64,000 nt of DNA from Cytophagaceae bacterium (GTDB lineage: Bacteria; Bacteroidota; Bacteroidia; Cytophagales; Flexibacteraceae): positions 248,001 to 312,000 of the forward strand of contig CANGYH010000001.1 of NCBI GenBank assembly GCA_947458545.1. The letters are read 5' to 3'. Position numbers and translations under genes: made by a program. Under the pieces are notes generated by a model. The model did no database searches, was not told where the DNA came from, and was given only the letters and a program-made list of their open reading frames with translations. Shown in pieces: positions 25,665 to 35,222 of this stretch (its first letter is position 1; each line of letters opens with the position of its first letter).

Positions 25665-25673
25665 CTAGCGCTC

Positions 25674-28211
25674 TTACTTCGAGAGAACGGCTGCCGGCTT
25701 CTTGTCTGGCTTGGCTGCCTTATCAGACCGCTTACGCTGGGTTAGTGCCATAAAGAACCCTGCCGTCATGATCAAGAACCCGCCCCACACCAAGGCTATA
25801 AAAGGCTTTTTTACAGCCTTTAAGATGATCCAGTCTTGCTGGGTAGTGTGGTAGCCTATCTCGAATATACCCGTGGCTGGGTCTATACTCATAATCTCGA
25901 ACCGGATGCCCAGCTCTTTGATATCCGAAAAAACCCGGCCTGCCTCGTTTCCGCGGATCATGTACTTGGGCCTGGCCTGGTAAGTCTTTGTAGGCCCTTG
26001 CACCTCAATAACTGCCTCTACACCTGCATCGAAGGTTACACCCGGTAGCTCCATCAGTGTGGTTATGGGGCGCACCTCTCTGAACTTGCACACGTAGTCG
26101 TTGGCAAAGAACACCTTGCCTATCGTCGCCTGAGCCCGCTGTAGCTCGCTATGCTCGTCCTTATCCTCGCCGTTAGGTATGGAGCTTACGTGCGTGTAGA
26201 GGTCAAATCCGGCGCGCATGCGCACGTCAGGGCTGGCAAGCAGGCCCATATTGGGGTTTGCCTGTGCCCTGGGGTAAAGGATGAACTCTTCTTTAGACGC
26301 CGTATCTCTAAATAACACCTGATAGTAGGTATTCTCGGGGCGGATGGCTACCGTATCGCCCCGCTTTCCATAAGCCTTACCATTGTAGAGCAGGCTACCC
26401 AATGCAACGGCCCTAAAGCCCCCTTCGCCTATACGCATCAAAGAGTCTGCATCTACAAGGGCATACGGCTCGGCCAGCTCTGTTTTGGGGCCTTTATAAA
26501 GCAGGTCATACCCATCCATTTGCATAGGCTTGCCGCGCCAAAGCAACACGTTGTCGCGCGTCATCTCTGTGCTAAACTCCTTGCTATACACCCTGCCCGA
26601 CCGATTCACACTCACCACCTTGTCGTACCCGGCAGAGAAAAGCACTCCCATCAGCATGATGGCCATGCCGAGGTGGGCCACCGTGCCCGCATTCCGCCTG
26701 ATGCCATCGGCGAAGCGGCTGCCTATTAGGTATCCATTGCTCACTATGGCGCCGAGTGCCAGCAAAAAGAGGGCATAGTCTTGCCAACGCTTCAACCCAT
26801 AGGCAATGGCTACATAGCCCCCGGCAAATACTACACCCATAGCCAGGTACTGCCAAACCGCCAGCCTGATGGCTCGGCCCGATAGACGGTACATAACCTG
26901 CGCCACTGCCGACAAGGCTAGGATTCCGATGGCGAAGGCCATCTGCCAATTGGTGTAGTGCTGGATGGGGTTGGCGGGCGGGGCCAGCTTGTTGTCTATA
27001 CCTACGAGTTTGCCCAGCTCGTTGAAAACCGGGATCGACGTGGACACCAATACCTGGAAAGAGGCCAACATCAGCAGCGTAATGCCACCGAGCAGTAGCC
27101 ATTCTACCGCACTGGTTTTGCTGCCGCTATCTGCAGATTTGCCGCGGAAGAGCAGCCAACCAGAAAGAAACAAATACCCACCCAGAAAGACTAGCAACTG
27201 CCCGCTCAGGCCCAAATCGGTAAAAGAGTGAACGCTCGTGTCGCCAAGCACGCCAGATCTGGTAAGGAAGGTGCTATACAAAATCAGGATGAATGCACAC
27301 TGCACCAGCGCATGGGCCAGCTTTTGGTTGCCCGGCTTGGCCTTGGGTAGCAAAAGCGTATGCAAGGCCGCTACCAGCACCAACCAGGGAATATAAACGG
27401 CATTTTCGACGGGGTCCCAGTTCCAGTATCCACCGAAATTGAGCGTCTCGTAGGCCCAATAGGCCCCCATCATGATGCCGATGCCGAGTACGGCCGCGGC
27501 TACAATAAGCCAGTTGCGCAACAGCTTTGTCGGGCCATCTTTATCGACCAGCCCCGCGACGGACAAGGCATAGGGTACGCCCGTTAGGGCGAAGCCTAAG
27601 AACAGGGTAGGAGGGTGGATGATGTTCCAATAGTTTTGGAGGAGCGGGTTCAACCCACGACCGTCCTTAGGGATGTACTCCGGGTTTAAGGCGAAGATGG
27701 GCGCCTGGCCCGCCATCTGGTCTCGTAACAAGATGAAGGGGCTGCTGCCCACCTTAAGGCCCGCAAAGTCTAGCCCAAGAATCATGCTGGCAAGCACTGC
27801 CTGCACAGACAGCAGCACGGCACCTGCCACAGGCGGTAGCTGCACGCCAGCCACAGTCAATCCTAGCCATATCACGGCATTCCAGAACGCCCAAAGTAAA
27901 AAACTGCCCTCTTGGCCCTCCCAAAAGCAGGCAATCATGTACTTAGGGTCCAGATGCAGAGAGCTGTGGCTCCAGGCATATCCGTACTCAAAGTAGTGAT
28001 TCTTAATAATCACAAATAGGCAGGCAACTACGGCAAAAACCGAAATGGCCTGCCCAACCCCCAGGCGTTTGCCCAACGTGGCCAGGTCTGCCTGGCCTGG
28101 CCGCAAAGACAACAGGTAGCTGAAAGTCCCTGCTATGCCAAAAACGAAAGAAAGAATAGCAAAAGCGTAGCCCGCGTTGCCGATCCCGTAATGAAAAGTG
28201 GCTTGCCCCAT
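25674..28211 (-). CDS. CcmF-type cytochrome c haem lyase / biogenesis protein
   Basis: Large polytopic inner-membrane protein (845 residues) of the CcmF/NrfE/CcsA group, which attaches haem to apocytochrome c in the periplasm. Seen: more than ten hydrophobic segments, the WWD-type tryptophan motif (FGGYWNWDPVENA), flanking conserved histidines (LALAWS and others), and a large soluble domain between about residues 525 and 790, followed by a final membrane helix and Lys-rich tail (KRSDKAAKPDKKPA). The remaining Ccm genes are not adjacent. Its own promoter is not obvious. Assignment to CcmF rather than CcsB is based on size and the DPVENA motif. Confidence 0.9.
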   Translation of the reverse strand: MGQATFHYGIGNAGYAFAILSFVFGIAGTFSYLLSLRPGQADLATLGKRLGVGQAISVFAVVACLFVIIKNHYFEYGYAWSHSSLHLDPKYMIACFWEGQEGSFLLWAFWNAVIWLGLTVAGVQLPPVAGAVLLSVQAVLASMILGLDFAGLKVGSSPFILLRDQMAGQAPIFALNPEYIPKDGRGLNPLLQNYWNIIHPPTLFLGFALTGVPYALSVAGLVDKDGPTKLLRNWLIVAAAVLGIGIMMGAYWAYETLNFGGYWNWDPVENAVYIPWLVLVAALHTLLLPKAKPGNQKLAHALVQCAFILILYSTFLTRSGVLGDTSVHSFTDLGLSGQLLVFLGGYLFLSGWLLFRGKSADSGSKTSAVEWLLLGGITLLMLASFQVLVSTSIPVFNELGKLVGIDNKLAPPANPIQHYTNWQMAFAIGILALSAVAQVMYRLSGRAIRLAVWQYLAMGVVFAGGYVAIAYGLKRWQDYALFLLALGAIVSNGYLIGSRFADGIRRNAGTVAHLGMAIMLMGVLFSAGYDKVVSVNRSGRVYSKEFSTEMTRDNVLLWRGKPMQMDGYDLLYKGPKTELAEPYALVDADSLMRIGEGGFRAVALGSLLYNGKAYGKRGDTVAIRPENTYYQVLFRDTASKEEFILYPRAQANPNMGLLASPDVRMRAGFDLYTHVSSIPNGEDKDEHSELQRAQATIGKVFFANDYVCKFREVRPITTLMELPGVTFDAGVEAVIEVQGPTKTYQARPKYMIRGNEAGRVFSDIKELGIRFEIMSIDPATGIFEIGYHTTQQDWIILKAVKKPFIALVWGGFLIMTAGFFMALTQRKRSDKAAKPDKKPAAVLSK

Positions 28212-28301
28212 GAAAGGTAGTCCGGATAAGATAACCAGCTTACAGGTATCCTAACACCGGATGGCAAAGTTAGGTTGCGGCAGACGGTGCCCTAGGCCAA
28301 G

Positions 28302-29288
28302 CTAAGCTCTACGCAAGGGATCGATCGTCCAAGATTGCAATATATGCCCCTGAAAGTCAACCGCTTGCAGCTCTGCTTGCGCTCCTTTGCCGCCCATTCT
28401 AAAGCACCCTAGTGTTTTGGCCGTAAAGTCAGATCTGCCCCCCGGCCGAACGTAGGCCGTCTTACTAGCGGCCCCGCTTACAATGAAGTGATTACCATCT
28501 ATGCTGTAATGTTGCAGGTTATGGTCGTGCCCGCCGGCATAGACAAGCCCTTGGTACCTGCCCAGCACCTCTTTTAAAGCAATTCTCAGCCGCCTGTAAC
28601 GTGGATGCCTGATATCCTCGCGTGTACCCAATGCCCGGCGACCCATGGCTACGGCCGTGCCCAGCCCTGGCAAGGGCACCATTAGCCGCTTCCCAATCAA
28701 AGTCAGCGGAAAAAGGTGCTGTTTCAAGCTGAATTTGCCACCATGCATGGCCCGGCTGTAAAGCGGGTGATGCCCGCACAGCAGCGTAGGGCGGCCCAGG
28801 CTGCCTTCCAGTAGCCTGGCCAGGTCCTCCTGCAAAAAGCGCATCTGGCTTTCGGCCTTTGCTTGCTCGGGTTGCAGGTAATGCTGGGTATCAATGAGGA
28901 TGACGCTCATACGCCCTACCGTTACCTTACAAGGGGCGGCCGGCACCGTTACGACGCGGTCGTTAAAAAAGGTGCGCACAAGGTCCATCTGACTTTGCCA
29001 GCTCAGCACACCTCCGGTTTTGCCCCGGTTATAGTCATGGTTACCGGGGAGTAAGTGTATGGGCGCAGAAAAAAAGTCCAGGCAATGGTCCAGGATATGC
29101 CTGAGCCGGGTGGCCATTTCGGCATAATCTTTATCGTAGGGGTGAGGCACTCCCTTCGGATAGACGTTGTCGCCTAGTAAAATAAGGCGGTCTTCAGGCG
29201 CTGGGTTTAGCCTGGCCCAGGTCAGGCCATGGGCCAGGCTATCGGGTGTCTTGTAGCCGCCTATATCACCTGCCAGGTAGAGGTACAT
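28302..29288 (-). CDS. Calcineurin-like metallophosphoesterase
   Basis: A 328-residue dinuclear-metal phosphoesterase. The family motifs are in order: GDIGGY (about residue 8), GDNVYPKG (about 40), GNHDYN (about 82), GHHPLYSR (about 172) and GGHDHNLQ (about 253). No signal peptide, so probably cytoplasmic. The first motif GDIG lacks the usual histidine (GDxH), as in some acid-phosphatase-like members. Substrate unknown. It lies between the CcmF gene and the acidic protein gene without clear operon links. Confidence 0.85.
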   Translation of the reverse strand: MYLYLAGDIGGYKTPDSLAHGLTWARLNPAPEDRLILLGDNVYPKGVPHPYDKDYAEMATRLRHILDHCLDFFSAPIHLLPGNHDYNRGKTGGVLSWQSQMDLVRTFFNDRVVTVPAAPCKVTVGRMSVILIDTQHYLQPEQAKAESQMRFLQEDLARLLEGSLGRPTLLCGHHPLYSRAMHGGKFSLKQHLFPLTLIGKRLMVPLPGLGTAVAMGRRALGTREDIRHPRYRRLRIALKEVLGRYQGLVYAGGHDHNLQHYSIDGNHFIVSGAASKTAYVRPGGRSDFTAKTLGCFRMGGKGAQAELQAVDFQGHILQSWTIDPLRRA

Positions 29289-29380
29289 TATTAGAATATA
29301 GTGCCCACTGGCTACTATGATGCCACAAGGTTCAAACCTATCCTAAAGTTACAAGCTTGTTACCTGAACAGGCACCGGCG

Positions 29381-29722
29381 TCATGCTTCATCTGGCGATT
29401 TTTTAAAACTGTCTGCCAAGCTGCTGTTGTAGGCCTCTGGCATAATAACATCCTCATATGGTTTGCGGCTGTCTCGCGCCTCGGCAGTATCTTCTTTGGC
29501 GTAGGCCTCTGTATCGTCGGGCGCAGCTTTGGCATTGATATCTGCGGCTGTTTTGTTTGGCATATTGGCAGCATCCTCACGAGGGCTTGCACCTGCATCC
29601 CTGGTTTCGTCGTGGGTGGCCGCCGCCTCTTGCCCGTCTTCTTGCAAGGCCTTCTCAACTTCTGGGGCCTTGTGGCTGCTGGGCAGATTTTCGTCAGAAG
29701 AGTCGTAATGTGTTGGTGCCAT
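29381..29722 (-). CDS. Small acidic, low-complexity protein of unknown function
   Basis: A 113-residue protein rich in Ala, Asp, Glu, Lys and Pro (SSDENLPSSHKAPEVEKAL, DETRDAGASPREDAAN), with no hydrophobic segment and no recognised domain; probably disordered. It starts at ATG 29722. The antisense frame gives a hydrophobic ORF of similar length, as expected for an acidic disordered gene, so one of the two is a shadow; the acidic frame has the composition of a real protein. It shares no close neighbour. Confidence is only moderate. Confidence 0.45.
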   Translation of the reverse strand: MAPTHYDSSDENLPSSHKAPEVEKALQEDGQEAAATHDETRDAGASPREDAANMPNKTAADINAKAAPDDTEAYAKEDTAEARDSRKPYEDVIMPEAYNSSLADSFKKSPDEA

Positions 29723-29952
29723 GGATGCTGGTTTGATTTAGGCTTGAGAGGTACCGAAGCGATATCGTAACGATAAAGGTGGGCTGAGCAACAGCCGAGA
29801 AGCTCATGCTGGTGTAAAACGCCTCCTTAGTTTGTTGCGCCATCGGCAACGGCGCTCCCGCACAGAGCCTTGCGCTCCAAGAGACTGCCTCGGCCTCATT
29901 TTTTCTGGTTAGTTGCCGCTTCACAGCTACATGGTACGGGCGGCAAGCAGGC

Positions 29953-30834
29953 TTAGTTTCTGCTGAGCCTCAGCATAATCTTGGCTGTTTGAACGGCACC
30001 TAGGCTACGCTTAAAGGCTGCCAGGCCCATATGCTCTTGGCCAGGCAAGCCGGCGGTGCCCAGATCTAAAACCGCCACGCCTGCGTTTTGGGCATCGGCC
30101 CATATCTGAGCCAGGAGGCTCAAAATGGGGCTGGCCCCTGGGCCGGCTGAGATGTGCCCAAGCATGAATGTATACCAAACTAGGCCGGTTACCTCCACAA
30201 CCACTGCCGCACCCACCAACAAATCTGCCGGTGTAGAAACTACATAGGCTCGGTAATGCTCTGGTAGAGTCTTAAAGGCAGCTTGCAACTCTGTCAAGGT
30301 CAGAGGCATTGGATATCCTTTGCTGGCCCTGTTGGAAGCCAGTACATCATAAACCAATGGTAACTCATAGGCAGTGGCAAGCCTGGTTTGCCAGCCGGCA
30401 GCAAACTGACGTCGCAAAACGCGGCGCTGGTCGGCCGGTAACTGTTGGGCAAAGGGTAGGGGGCTTATGACCAGATGGTAGTTAGCCGCGCAGGCTACCA
30501 CCTTAAAAGCCGAGTTTGCATCTGGCCATGCGTGCCACTTCGCCAGGCCTGGCAGCATCGGAGGCAGCTGCAAAAGGGTTTCATGCGCACCTCTGGCCAC
30601 CATTTCCTCTGTAAGCATCTTTGCCAAACCCAAGTGGCCCATCTGCTCAAAGTGGCCTTGTGTAAAAGGCGACTTGTACTGTGTGGCAAGGCCCTTACCG
30701 TGCTGAAAGCAAAAAAGCCGCCCTGCCCCAAAAGTGGGAGGCGGCATTATCGTAAAGGCCTCCTTGCCTTGCAGGGCAAGGTAGGCTTCAGATCCAAACA
30801 AGTGCTCCTCGATGCTCAGGGCCTTAAATGCCAA
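29953..30834 (-). CDS. FemAB/GNAT-like acyltransferase family protein
   Basis: About 290 residues resembling the FemAB-like GNAT group (acetyltransferase_6): PLVYDVLASNRASKGYPMPLTLTELQAAF, a central YVVSTPADLLVGAAVVVEV strand pair, and YTFMLGHISAGPGASPILSLLAQIWADAQNAGVAVLDLGTAGLPGQEHMGLAAFKRSLGAV. Members transfer acyl or aminoacyl groups in cell-wall or glycan assembly; the substrate is unknown. The upstream barrel gene ends at 30824, so a long ATG start at 30903 would overlap it by 80 bp. The TTG at 30834 (giving MAFKALSIEEHLF) keeps the overlap to 11 bp and is preferred. The two genes probably share a transcript. Confidence 0.6.
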   Translation of the reverse strand: MAFKALSIEEHLFGSEAYLALQGKEAFTIMPPPTFGAGRLFCFQHGKGLATQYKSPFTQGHFEQMGHLGLAKMLTEEMVARGAHETLLQLPPMLPGLAKWHAWPDANSAFKVVACAANYHLVISPLPFAQQLPADQRRVLRRQFAAGWQTRLATAYELPLVYDVLASNRASKGYPMPLTLTELQAAFKTLPEHYRAYVVSTPADLLVGAAVVVEVTGLVWYTFMLGHISAGPGASPILSLLAQIWADAQNAGVAVLDLGTAGLPGQEHMGLAAFKRSLGAVQTAKIMLRLSRN

Positions 30835-31456
30835 ACCCGTACCCAACGGATAGCACAACACCCCCGTTGTAGAGGTTTGGGGCAGAGTTGTCGAAGGCAT
30901 CATTGTTGTCTTTGGCTACCTTGCGCAGCCCTTGGTTGTACCGAGCATCCAAGTTAAGCCACTGGTTTTCGTAAGTGCGGATATTGACGCCCAAGCCTGC
31001 CAACAGGCCCACATCAAAGCGACGCCAATCATCCGTGTTGACGATGTAGCCGTCTGAAGCATCGTCGCCTTTCACCTTGGCCTTGGTCATAAAATTGGCG
31101 CTGGCACCCAAAAAGGCGTTGGGGCGTACGGCATTGCCCGTCTCGTTAAAGAAGTAGCGGACATAAACCGGCACATCCAGGTACTGAAAGCGCTGCAGCA
31201 CCTCCCGATTGCCAGGCTCCCACTGGGCGCCCCGGGCTGCATACATCGCCTCTACCGTCAGGCCCCAGTGCGACTGTCCGCTCACCGTCAAGAAGCCTCC
31301 GGCTACCAGGCCGGGGTAAAGCTTCTGGTTGTCGGGCTGGTCGCCTCCGGTGAAAAAGCTATGGCCAACACCGATTTTAGGGCCGAAGGTCACATAAGAC
31401 TGTGCCTGGCAAAGCCATGGCAATAAGAGACACACAAGAGTTAAGGTCCGCTTCAT
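30824..31456 (-). CDS. Outer-membrane beta-barrel protein
   Basis: A 210-residue protein with a clear signal peptide (MKRTLTLVCLLLPWLCQAQSYV) and alternating aromatic/hydrophobic strands typical of small OmpX/PorT-like barrels: YVTFGPKIGVGHSFF, WGLTVEAMYAARGAQW, YLDVPVYVRYFF, and a final strand GGVVLSVGYGFGI. Function unknown; it could be structural or transport related. It precedes the FemAB/GNAT-like gene in the same direction, with a small overlap. Confidence 0.82.
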   Translation of the reverse strand: MKRTLTLVCLLLPWLCQAQSYVTFGPKIGVGHSFFTGGDQPDNQKLYPGLVAGGFLTVSGQSHWGLTVEAMYAARGAQWEPGNREVLQRFQYLDVPVYVRYFFNETGNAVRPNAFLGASANFMTKAKVKGDDASDGYIVNTDDWRRFDVGLLAGLGVNIRTYENQWLNLDARYNQGLRKVAKDNNDAFDNSAPNLYNGGVVLSVGYGFGI

Positions 31457-31525
31457 ATTACAGGGTTTTTGAGGTTACCCTAGCTTTTACGGCCCCGCTT
31501 GCCCGCTGGTTAGGCTCTGACCCTC

Positions 31526-31924
31526 TCAGGCATATTGGCAAAGCTCAACCAGCACCCCGGCGGTGTCTTTGGGGTGGAAGAACTGCACCCATTTGCCCTT
31601 GGCGCCGAGCGTAGGTGCCGGGCTCAAGGCACGGTAGCCTTTGGCCTCAAGTTTGGCCCGCTCTGCCGCAATATCATCAACCAAAAAAGCCAGATGGTGT
31701 AAGCCAGGCCCGCGCTGCTGTAAAAATTTTGCAACGGTGCTGTCTTCTGATAGGGGCACGATTTTTTCTACCGTAATGCCATTAGGTAGCACACTGAAAC
31801 TGGCTGCAACCCCTTGCTTTTCAAGTACTTCTGGCTGGCCGAAAGTAGGGAGGCCAAGATCATTGAAAAGCGTATCGAGGGCTGCCGGGTCTGGCTGGGC
31901 AATGCCGATGTGGTCTAGCTTCAT
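31526..31924 (-). CDS. mce: Methylmalonyl-CoA epimerase
   Basis: A 132-residue VOC-fold metalloenzyme that epimerises (S)- and (R)-methylmalonyl-CoA in propionate/succinate conversion. Seen: MKLDHIGIA (first metal His), VLEKQGVAASFSVLPNGITVEKIVPL, GPGLHHLAFLVDDIA (second His), and the C-terminal metal Glu in VLVELCQ. Length is typical of MCE. The related methylmalonyl-CoA mutase requires adenosylcobalamin, so this gene fits a cell that needs the B12 uptake locus at 43-49 kb, although the two are not adjacent. It is divergent from the M16 protease gene, 46 bp apart. Confidence 0.9.
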   Translation of the reverse strand: MKLDHIGIAQPDPAALDTLFNDLGLPTFGQPEVLEKQGVAASFSVLPNGITVEKIVPLSEDSTVAKFLQQRGPGLHHLAFLVDDIAAERAKLEAKGYRALSPAPTLGAKGKWVQFFHPKDTAGVLVELCQYA

Positions 31925-31970
31925 GCTTATCTGGTGGGATATTTGCGTGCAAGGTACCCCACCCAATCCT

Positions 31971-33227
31971 ATGATAGAATTTTCGCGCCGCGTCTTAGCC
32001 AACGGACTTAAGGTAATCTACCATCCGGATCTGGCCAGCCCTAGTGTGGTGCTCAATCTGTTATACAACGTAGGCAGCCGGGTAGAAGACCCTGAGAAAA
32101 CGGGCTTTGCCCACCTCTTCGAGCATTTGATGTTTGGTGGGTCGGCCAATATCCCCAGCTACGACACACCGCTGCAGCGTGTTGGAGGCCAGAACAATGC
32201 CTTCACCAGTCAGGATATCACCAACTACTACCTGACGCTGCCTGCAGCCAATGCCGAGACAGGTTTCTGGCTCGAAAGCGACCGTATGCAAGCACTCAAC
32301 TTCGACCCGGAGGTGCTAGAGGTGCAGCGCAAGGTGGTTATTGAAGAGTTTAAGCAGCGCTATCTAAACCAACCATACGGCGACTTTTGGTTGAAGATAT
32401 TTCCATTGGCCTACAAGGTTCACCCTTATCGTTGGCCTACCATAGGAAAGGAGCTAGCCCACATTGAACGTTTCACTATGGACGATGTGCGCAACTTCTT
32501 CTACAGCTATTACGGGCCTAACAACGCCACGCTGGTAATAGCTGGCAACATAGCTGAAGCTGATGCCTGGAGCTTGGCCGACAAGTGGTTTGGGAGTATT
32601 CCATCTATAGATGTTAAGCAGAAGGCCTTACCCACAGAGCCTGCAGCAAGCCATTTTCAAAAAGAAGACCTATATGCTGACGTACCCGTCGATGCCGTTT
32701 ACCTGGCCTACAAAGTAGGCAAACGAGGGGATGCAGAATACCATGCGACAGATTTGCTAGGTGATATTTTAGGCAGAGGCAAAAGCAGCGTCCTGTTCGA
32801 GAAGCTGGTGCGCCAAGCAGGCATCTTTACGAGCCTTAGCGCTTACAATCTGGGCAACCTCGACCCAGGCCTGCTAATCGTCGAAGGCAAAGTGGCTCCA
32901 AATGCTACTGCCGAAGAAGGCTGCAATGCTTTGCTGCGCGCAATCGAGTCTTTTGTGCAAACTGGTGCCTCTGAGGCTGAAGTAGAAAAGGCCCGCAACC
33001 AAGCAGCAACCAGCTTCGAGTTTAACCAGCTGGAGCTGCTAAACAGGGCCATGAACCTGGCCTACTTCGAACTTTTAGGTGGGGCTGAGTCTCTTAATCA
33101 AGAGGCTGAGCGTATTCTGGCCGTAAGCCAGGCCGAGGTAAACGCTGCAGCAAGACAGTACCTGAGGCCAGAGAATTGTTCAGCAATTTTATACCACAAG
33201 CGCGAGCAGGCAACTGCCATTGCCTAA
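31971..33227 (+). CDS. M16-family zinc peptidase (pitrilysin-like)
   Basis: A 418-residue metalloprotease. Seen: the inverted zinc motif HLFEH (about residue 44-48) with the downstream glutamate (VVIEEF, about residue 121), then the M16 C-terminal half with the HPY-W and RIGK-type regions (YRWPTIGKELAHIERFTMDDVRNFFYSYYGPNNATLVIAGNI). No signal peptide, so cytoplasmic. The full HxxEH makes this an active-type subunit; many bacteria encode an inactive partner next to it, but none is present here. The ATG at 31971 is preferred over an in-frame extension crossing the divergent epimerase gene. Confidence 0.92.
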   Translation: MIEFSRRVLANGLKVIYHPDLASPSVVLNLLYNVGSRVEDPEKTGFAHLFEHLMFGGSANIPSYDTPLQRVGGQNNAFTSQDITNYYLTLPAANAETGFWLESDRMQALNFDPEVLEVQRKVVIEEFKQRYLNQPYGDFWLKIFPLAYKVHPYRWPTIGKELAHIERFTMDDVRNFFYSYYGPNNATLVIAGNIAEADAWSLADKWFGSIPSIDVKQKALPTEPAASHFQKEDLYADVPVDAVYLAYKVGKRGDAEYHATDLLGDILGRGKSSVLFEKLVRQAGIFTSLSAYNLGNLDPGLLIVEGKVAPNATAEEGCNALLRAIESFVQTGASEAEVEKARNQAATSFEFNQLELLNRAMNLAYFELLGGAESLNQEAERILAVSQAEVNAAARQYLRPENCSAILYHKREQATAIA

Positions 33228-33248
33228 AAACCAAGGACCCCTTTTACT

Positions 33249-33728
33249 ATGGATATCAGAATTGGCCAAGGCTATGACGTACACGCTTTTGTGCCAGGGC
33301 GAGCGCTTTGGCTTGGGGGCGTGCAAATTCCCAGTGAGGTGGGGCTAGACGGCCACAGCGATGCCGATGTGTTGTTGCATGCCGTCTGCGACGCTTTGCT
33401 CGGCGCCCTTGCCTTGGGCGATATCGGGCACCTATTCCCCAATACGGACAATACTTGGAAGGGCGCCGACAGCAAGAAACTGTTGGCCATCTGCCACGAG
33501 CGCGTGGCCAGCTTAGGCTATCAGGTCATCAATCTAGATTGTACGCTACTGCTAGAGGCACCCAAAATCATGCCCTATTCCGTGCAGATTAGAGAGACGA
33601 TTGCAGCGATACTCGGCATAGGCCCGTCGCAGGTGAGCTTAAAAGCAACAACGGGAGAAAAGCTCGGCTTTGTCGGCCGAAAGGAAGGCGCTTGTGCTTT
33701 AGCTATTGCCCTGTTGAAAAAGGTCTAG
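33249..33728 (+). CDS. ispF: 2-C-methyl-D-erythritol 2,4-cyclodiphosphate synthase
   Basis: MEP isoprenoid pathway enzyme. Seen: GQGYDVHAFVPGRALWLGGV, SDADVLLHAVCDALLGA with the zinc ligands, the GHLFPNTDNTWKGADS loop, and the C-terminal TTGEKLGFVGRKEG. 159 residues is standard. It follows the M16 protease gene by 21 bp and may be co-transcribed with it, and lies 18 bp from the convergent hslU end. Confidence 0.96.
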   Translation: MDIRIGQGYDVHAFVPGRALWLGGVQIPSEVGLDGHSDADVLLHAVCDALLGALALGDIGHLFPNTDNTWKGADSKKLLAICHERVASLGYQVINLDCTLLLEAPKIMPYSVQIRETIAAILGIGPSQVSLKATTGEKLGFVGRKEGACALAIALLKKV

Positions 33729-33746
33729 CCAACACCCTTTAATCAT

Positions 33747-35123
33747 TTAGAGGATGTACTGGCTCAAATCCCGGTTTTCCACCTTAGTGCCCAGCTTCTC
33801 TTGCACCATCTCAGCCGTAACCTCAATTGAGTTGCCATGAGGAAGCTTGTCCGGGATGTCGAACATGAGCTCGTTTAGGAGCGTGGACATTACCGTGTGG
33901 AGCCGCCTTGCACCGATGTTCTCTAGCGTGTTGTTCAATGTAAAGGCAACCTTAGCCAGTGCCTGCAGGGCCTCGTCGGCAAAGCTCAAGGATAGACCCT
34001 CTGCGGCCAACAAATAGGCGTATTGCCGGGTAAGGGCGTTGTGCGGCTCTTTTAAGATTCTGTAGAAGTCAGACTCGGTAAGGTTCTCAAGCTCAACGCG
34101 TATAGGAAACCTGCCTTGAAGTTCAGGTATAAGGTCGCTAGGCTTAGAAAAGTGAAAGGCACCGGCTGCTATAAAGAGGATGTGATCTGTATTGATAACA
34201 CCATACCGTGTACTGACGGCACTTCCCTCCACTATAGGGAGCAAATCTCTTTGCACGCCTTCGCGGCTTACATCGGCCTTACCAACCCCTCCTCCGGCAT
34301 TGGCAATTTTATCGATCTCGTCTATGAAGATTATACCACTATTCTCTGCCAATCGAATAGCCTCTTCTTTGACATCTTCCATGTCTATAAGGCGCTCCGT
34401 CTCTTCGTCTAACAGCAATTTGCGGGCATCTGCAATGCGCACCTTGCGCTTGCGTGATTTTTTGGGGGCTAGCTTGCCTAGCATCTCCTGAAAATCAACC
34501 ATAGACGACTCGTCCATACCAATGGGGCCAACCATGGTAGGGCCGCCTCCAGTGTCTTGAACGCTAATCTCAATCTTTCGATCATCTAGTTCTCCACTCT
34601 GGATTTTCTCTCTGAACCGCTCCCGCGTACGGGCGTTGAGCTCGAGCTCCTCTTGGTCTTGTAAGATGTTTGTCCCGCTTTTAATGGGAGGGATCAGTGC
34701 ATCGAGTATCACATCCTCCACGCGCTCAATCGCTACGGCACGCACGGCCTCCTTCCTTTGTGCCGTAACCAGCGACACGGCGTGCTTTACCAAGTCGCGC
34801 ACCATAGACTCTACGTCTCTGCCCACGTAGCCCACCTCTGTAAACTTAGAGGCTTCAACTTTAGCAAAGGGGGCATCTGTGATCTTAGCCAGCCGGCGGG
34901 CAATCTCCGTTTTTCCTACGCCGGTGGCCCCAATCATGAGGATGTTGTTGGGGACAATCTCGCTTCTGAAGGCTACAGGCACTTGCATACGCCGCCAACG
35001 GTTGCGCAGGGCAATAGCAACATTCCTCTTCGCATCGTGCTGGCCGATGATGTATTTGTCTAGCTCTTCAACGATCTGCGACGGGGTCAGAAAGACGGCT
35101 TTATCCGTAGACATATCAGCCAT
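33747..35123 (-). CDS. hslU: ATP-dependent protease ATPase subunit HslU
   Basis: AAA+ unfoldase partner of the HslV peptidase. Seen: N-terminal DKYIIGQHDAKRNVAIALRNRWRR, Walker A GATGVGKTEIARRLA, the I-domain (about residues 110-245), Walker B GIIFIDEIDKIA, sensor/arginine motifs and the C-terminal GARRLHTVM and ENRDLSQYIL tail that contacts HslV. 458 residues is normal. The hslV gene is not next to it here, unlike in E. coli. Confidence 0.96.
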   Translation of the reverse strand: MADMSTDKAVFLTPSQIVEELDKYIIGQHDAKRNVAIALRNRWRRMQVPVAFRSEIVPNNILMIGATGVGKTEIARRLAKITDAPFAKVEASKFTEVGYVGRDVESMVRDLVKHAVSLVTAQRKEAVRAVAIERVEDVILDALIPPIKSGTNILQDQEELELNARTRERFREKIQSGELDDRKIEISVQDTGGGPTMVGPIGMDESSMVDFQEMLGKLAPKKSRKRKVRIADARKLLLDEETERLIDMEDVKEEAIRLAENSGIIFIDEIDKIANAGGGVGKADVSREGVQRDLLPIVEGSAVSTRYGVINTDHILFIAAGAFHFSKPSDLIPELQGRFPIRVELENLTESDFYRILKEPHNALTRQYAYLLAAEGLSLSFADEALQALAKVAFTLNNTLENIGARRLHTVMSTLLNELMFDIPDKLPHGNSIEVTAEMVQEKLGTKVENRDLSQYIL

Positions 35124-35222
35124 AAGGTTTGTGTATAGTGCTGGTTGAGATTGTAAGATGTAGGCTTGCTCATGCAGCCGCTAGAGAGTAGACTGCCAGG
35201 CAAACGGGCTTCGTCTTGCGCC

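Noticed and set aside
29357-29770. Hydrophobic plus-strand reading frame opposite the acidic protein gene
   Set aside because: Its Cys/Trp/Phe-rich composition is what the antisense of an acidic, Ala/Asp-rich gene produces; no signal peptide or family similarity.
31641-31970. N-terminal extension of the M16 peptidase
   Set aside because: It covers the divergent methylmalonyl-CoA epimerase gene in antisense and contains no family sequence; the ATG at 31971 gives a normal M16 N-terminus.
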